A stretch of 44,844 nucleotides of DNA from Rhodococcus aetherivorans. GTDB taxonomy: Bacteria; Actinomycetota; Actinomycetes; Mycobacteriales; Mycobacteriaceae. Positions 43,233 to 44,844 of the stretch are shown here, in pieces (the stretch's first letter is position 1; each line of letters begins with the position of its first letter). The notes below the pieces were generated by a model. The model searched no databases, was not told the DNA's origin, and saw only the letters and a program-made list of their open reading frames with translations. The stretch covers positions 1-44,844 of the forward strand of contig NZ_JAALEG010000047.1 in NCBI RefSeq assembly GCF_011058165.1, in the 5' to 3' direction. The position numbers and the translations under genes were made by a program.

Positions 43233-43754
43233 TCAGTCGATCCTGCGCAGCGCGCTGCGGTAGTACTCGGCGTTCGCCGCGTACATCTTGGCGTTGGCGT
43301 CGACGTGGCCCTCCGGCACCTCGTAACCCTCCCGGATCTTCGCGGGTACGCCGATCGCCATGGACCGCGGCGGCACCTGGAAACGCGGGGCCACGAGCGC
43401 GCCGGCCGCGACGATCGCCCCGTCGCCGACGGCGGAGCCGTTGAGCACGAGCGAACCGGACCCGATCAGGCAGCCGTCGCCGATGGTGGAGCCTTCGATG
43501 TGGGCGTTGTGGCCGACCACGGTGCCGGCGCCGATGACGGTGGCGTCGACGGCGGTGCAGTGGATGATCGTCCCGTCCTGGATGTTGCTCTCGGCGCCGA
43601 CGACGATCCGGCCGTAGTCACCGCGCAGGACCGCGGTGGGCCACACCGAGGCGCGGGCGCCGAGGGTGACGTTGCCGATGACCACCGCATCGGGGTGGAC
43701 CCAGGCGTCGGGATGGATATCGGGCACACGGTCGCCGAGCGCATACACAGCCAT
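43233..43754 (-). CDS. Gamma-carbonic-anhydrase-like hexapeptide protein
   Basis: 173-residue left-handed beta-helix protein from ATG 43754. Hexapeptide repeats ([48 protein letters not shown]) form the helix. Candidate metal ligands are His65, His82 and His85; compared with archetypal gamma carbonic anhydrases the third histidine is shifted, so enzyme activity is not certain. [18 protein letters not shown] is the family signature. It lies 10 bases after thiL and 17 bases before ung. Confidence 0.9.
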   Translation of the reverse strand: MAVYALGDRVPDIHPDAWVHPDAVVIGNVTLGARASVWPTAVLRGDYGRIVVGAESNIQDGTIIHCTAVDATVIGAGTVVGHNAHIEGSTIGDGCLIGSGSLVLNGSAVGDGAIVAAGALVAPRFQVPPRSMAIGVPAKIREGYEVPEGHVDANAKMYAANAEYYRSALRRID

Positions 43755-43764
43755 GCTGTGAAAC

Positions 43765-44793
43765 CTATCTCGAGAAGCTCTGCCAGCCTCCGGGACCCGG
43801 CCGGCCGTGGCCGTCGACGGTGACGCCGCCGCCCTCGCGCACCGTGCCGACGGGCCGCCAGCCCGCCGGCAGCGGCACGTGCGGCGGGAAGCACGCGGCA
43901 AGGGCGTGGTCCTCGCCGCCGGTGAGCACCCACTCCCATACGTCGGCCCCGAGTTCCGCGGCGGCGGCCCGCAGCTCGGCGCCGGGTTCGAGCAGCTCGC
44001 GCGAGACGTCGATCGCGACGCCGGATGCGGCGGCGATGTGCCCGAGGTCGGCGAGCAGGCCGTCGGAGATGTCGGTCGCGGCGTGGGCGCCGCCGGCCGC
44101 CGCCGCGGGTCCCGCGGCGTACGGGGGCGCCGGCACCTGGTGGGCGGCCACCAGGTCCGGGTGGCCGGCGAGGCCGGCGGTGAGCACGGCCAGCCCGGCG
44201 GCGGAGCGCCCGGTGGATCCGGCCAGCGCGACGGTGTCGCCGGGCCGGGCCGCAGACCGCAGGAGCGGCGCGCGCCCGTCGAGGTCGCCGAGGACGGTCA
44301 CCGCGACGATCAGTTGCGACGCCTGCACCAGGTCGCCGCCGACGACGCCGGCGCCGAGCCCCTCCGCGGCCTCGCCGATCCCGGCGGAGACACCGTCGAG
44401 CACGTCGACCGGGGTGTCCGGCGGGCAGCCGAGCCCGACGAGGAAGGCGGTGGGGCGCGCGCCCATCGCGGCGACGTCGGCGCCGTTCTGGGCGACGGCC
44501 TTGCGCCCGACGTCGTGCGGGGTGGACCAGTCGAGCCGGAAGTGCCGGCCCTCGACGAGCATGTCCGTGGAGACGGCGACGCGCCCGTCGGCGGCGGCGA
44601 CGAGGGCCGCGTCGTGGCCCGGTCCGACGAGCGTGGTGGCGGGCTGGCGACGCCCGGCGACCGCACGGTCGATCACGGGGAACTCGCCGAGGTCGGCGAC
44701 GGTGGGGCCGGTGCGGTCGGGCGCGGTGATGCGGTCCTCCCGTTCGTGGGTCGGTGGGGTGCGGGCGTCGGTGGTCACGGTAGTTTCGACCAC
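43765..44793 (-). CDS. thiL: Thiamine-monophosphate kinase
   Basis: ATP-dependent phosphorylation of thiamine monophosphate to thiamine diphosphate. 342 residues from GTG 44793, about 25 longer at the N-terminus than usual; the family core begins TVADLGEFPVIDRAV. AIR-synthase-like motifs: VGPGHDAALV (the first Asp of the usual GDD is His), STDMLVEGRHFRLDWSTPHDVGRKAVAQNGADVAAMGA, GVVGGDLVQ, TDISDGLLADLGHIAAASG and WEWVLTGGEDHAL. First gene of thiL-gCA-ung. The remaining 51 bases to the window edge hold its upstream region; a plus-strand ATG at 44822 could open another gene. Confidence 0.95.
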   Translation of the reverse strand: MVETTVTTDARTPPTHEREDRITAPDRTGPTVADLGEFPVIDRAVAGRRQPATTLVGPGHDAALVAAADGRVAVSTDMLVEGRHFRLDWSTPHDVGRKAVAQNGADVAAMGARPTAFLVGLGCPPDTPVDVLDGVSAGIGEAAEGLGAGVVGGDLVQASQLIVAVTVLGDLDGRAPLLRSAARPGDTVALAGSTGRSAAGLAVLTAGLAGHPDLVAAHQVPAPPYAAGPAAAAGGAHAATDISDGLLADLGHIAAASGVAIDVSRELLEPGAELRAAAAELGADVWEWVLTGGEDHALAACFPPHVPLPAGWRPVGTVREGGGVTVDGHGRPGPGGWQSFSR

Positions 44794-44844
44794 GCTACCG
44801 TCCCCGCAAATTCGAGAGATTATGACCGAGCCGACAGTCTCCCC

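Noticed and set aside
44822..44844. ATG opening a plus-strand frame (MTEPTVS) at the window edge
   Set aside because: Only seven codons are visible, and there is no clear ribosome-binding site; it may be the start of a divergent gene but cannot be supported.

Overview
The window is chromosomal DNA of a high-GC, mycolic-acid-type actinobacterium, most likely Rhodococcus or a close relative. Evidence: very high GC at third codon positions, many GTG/TTG starts, ATGA/GTGA gene overlaps, leaderless-type promoters (TAnnnT 6-7 nt before the start codon), a SepIVA (DivIVA-like) gene, and a gene order that from memory matches the M. tuberculosis Rv2915c-Rv2927c and Rv2965c-Rv2977c blocks.

Layout. 1-14216 (all minus strand) is a conserved housekeeping block: a partial amidohydrolase, ffh, the nitrogen module amtB-glnB-glnD, ftsY and smc, then acyP, a secreted beta-propeller protein and an OsmC-family protein. 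Ffh and FtsY are the two GTPases of signal-recognition-particle targeting; SMC compacts chromosomes; AmtB, PII and GlnD sense and import ammonium. A 470-base gap (6810-7279) separates ftsY from amtB and holds a strong ftsY terminator and GlnR-like repeats.

14236-28751 looks like an accessory insertion into that block. It carries a LysR regulator divergent from pcaHG (protocatechuate 3,4-dioxygenase), a CPA1 Na+/H+ antiporter, a TetR-ABC transporter operon whose permease is broken by an in-frame TGA, a second TetR-ABC operon, a UPF0182 membrane protein, the NhaA antiporter and a small lipoprotein. No integrase, transposase or tRNA was seen at its edges.

28843-32184 returns to core genes (mutM, rnc, rpmF, DUF177, sepIVA; minus strand). 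Then comes a 24-bp tandem array of about 11 units that begins inside the last codons of coaD and is in frame with it. 32569-41233 holds coaD-rsmD, pyc, recG and a DAK2-domain gene (minus). 41429-42526 (plus) holds rpmB and a crotonase-fold gene. 42538-44793 (minus) is thiL, a gamma-carbonic-anhydrase-like gene and ung.

The most unusual items are the coaD-linked tandem array with alternating stop/sense units, the nonsense codon in the ABC permease, the accessory block inside conserved synteny, and the antiporter whose first membrane helix lies upstream of any standard start codon. I saw no CRISPR array, IS element, prophage or RNA gene.
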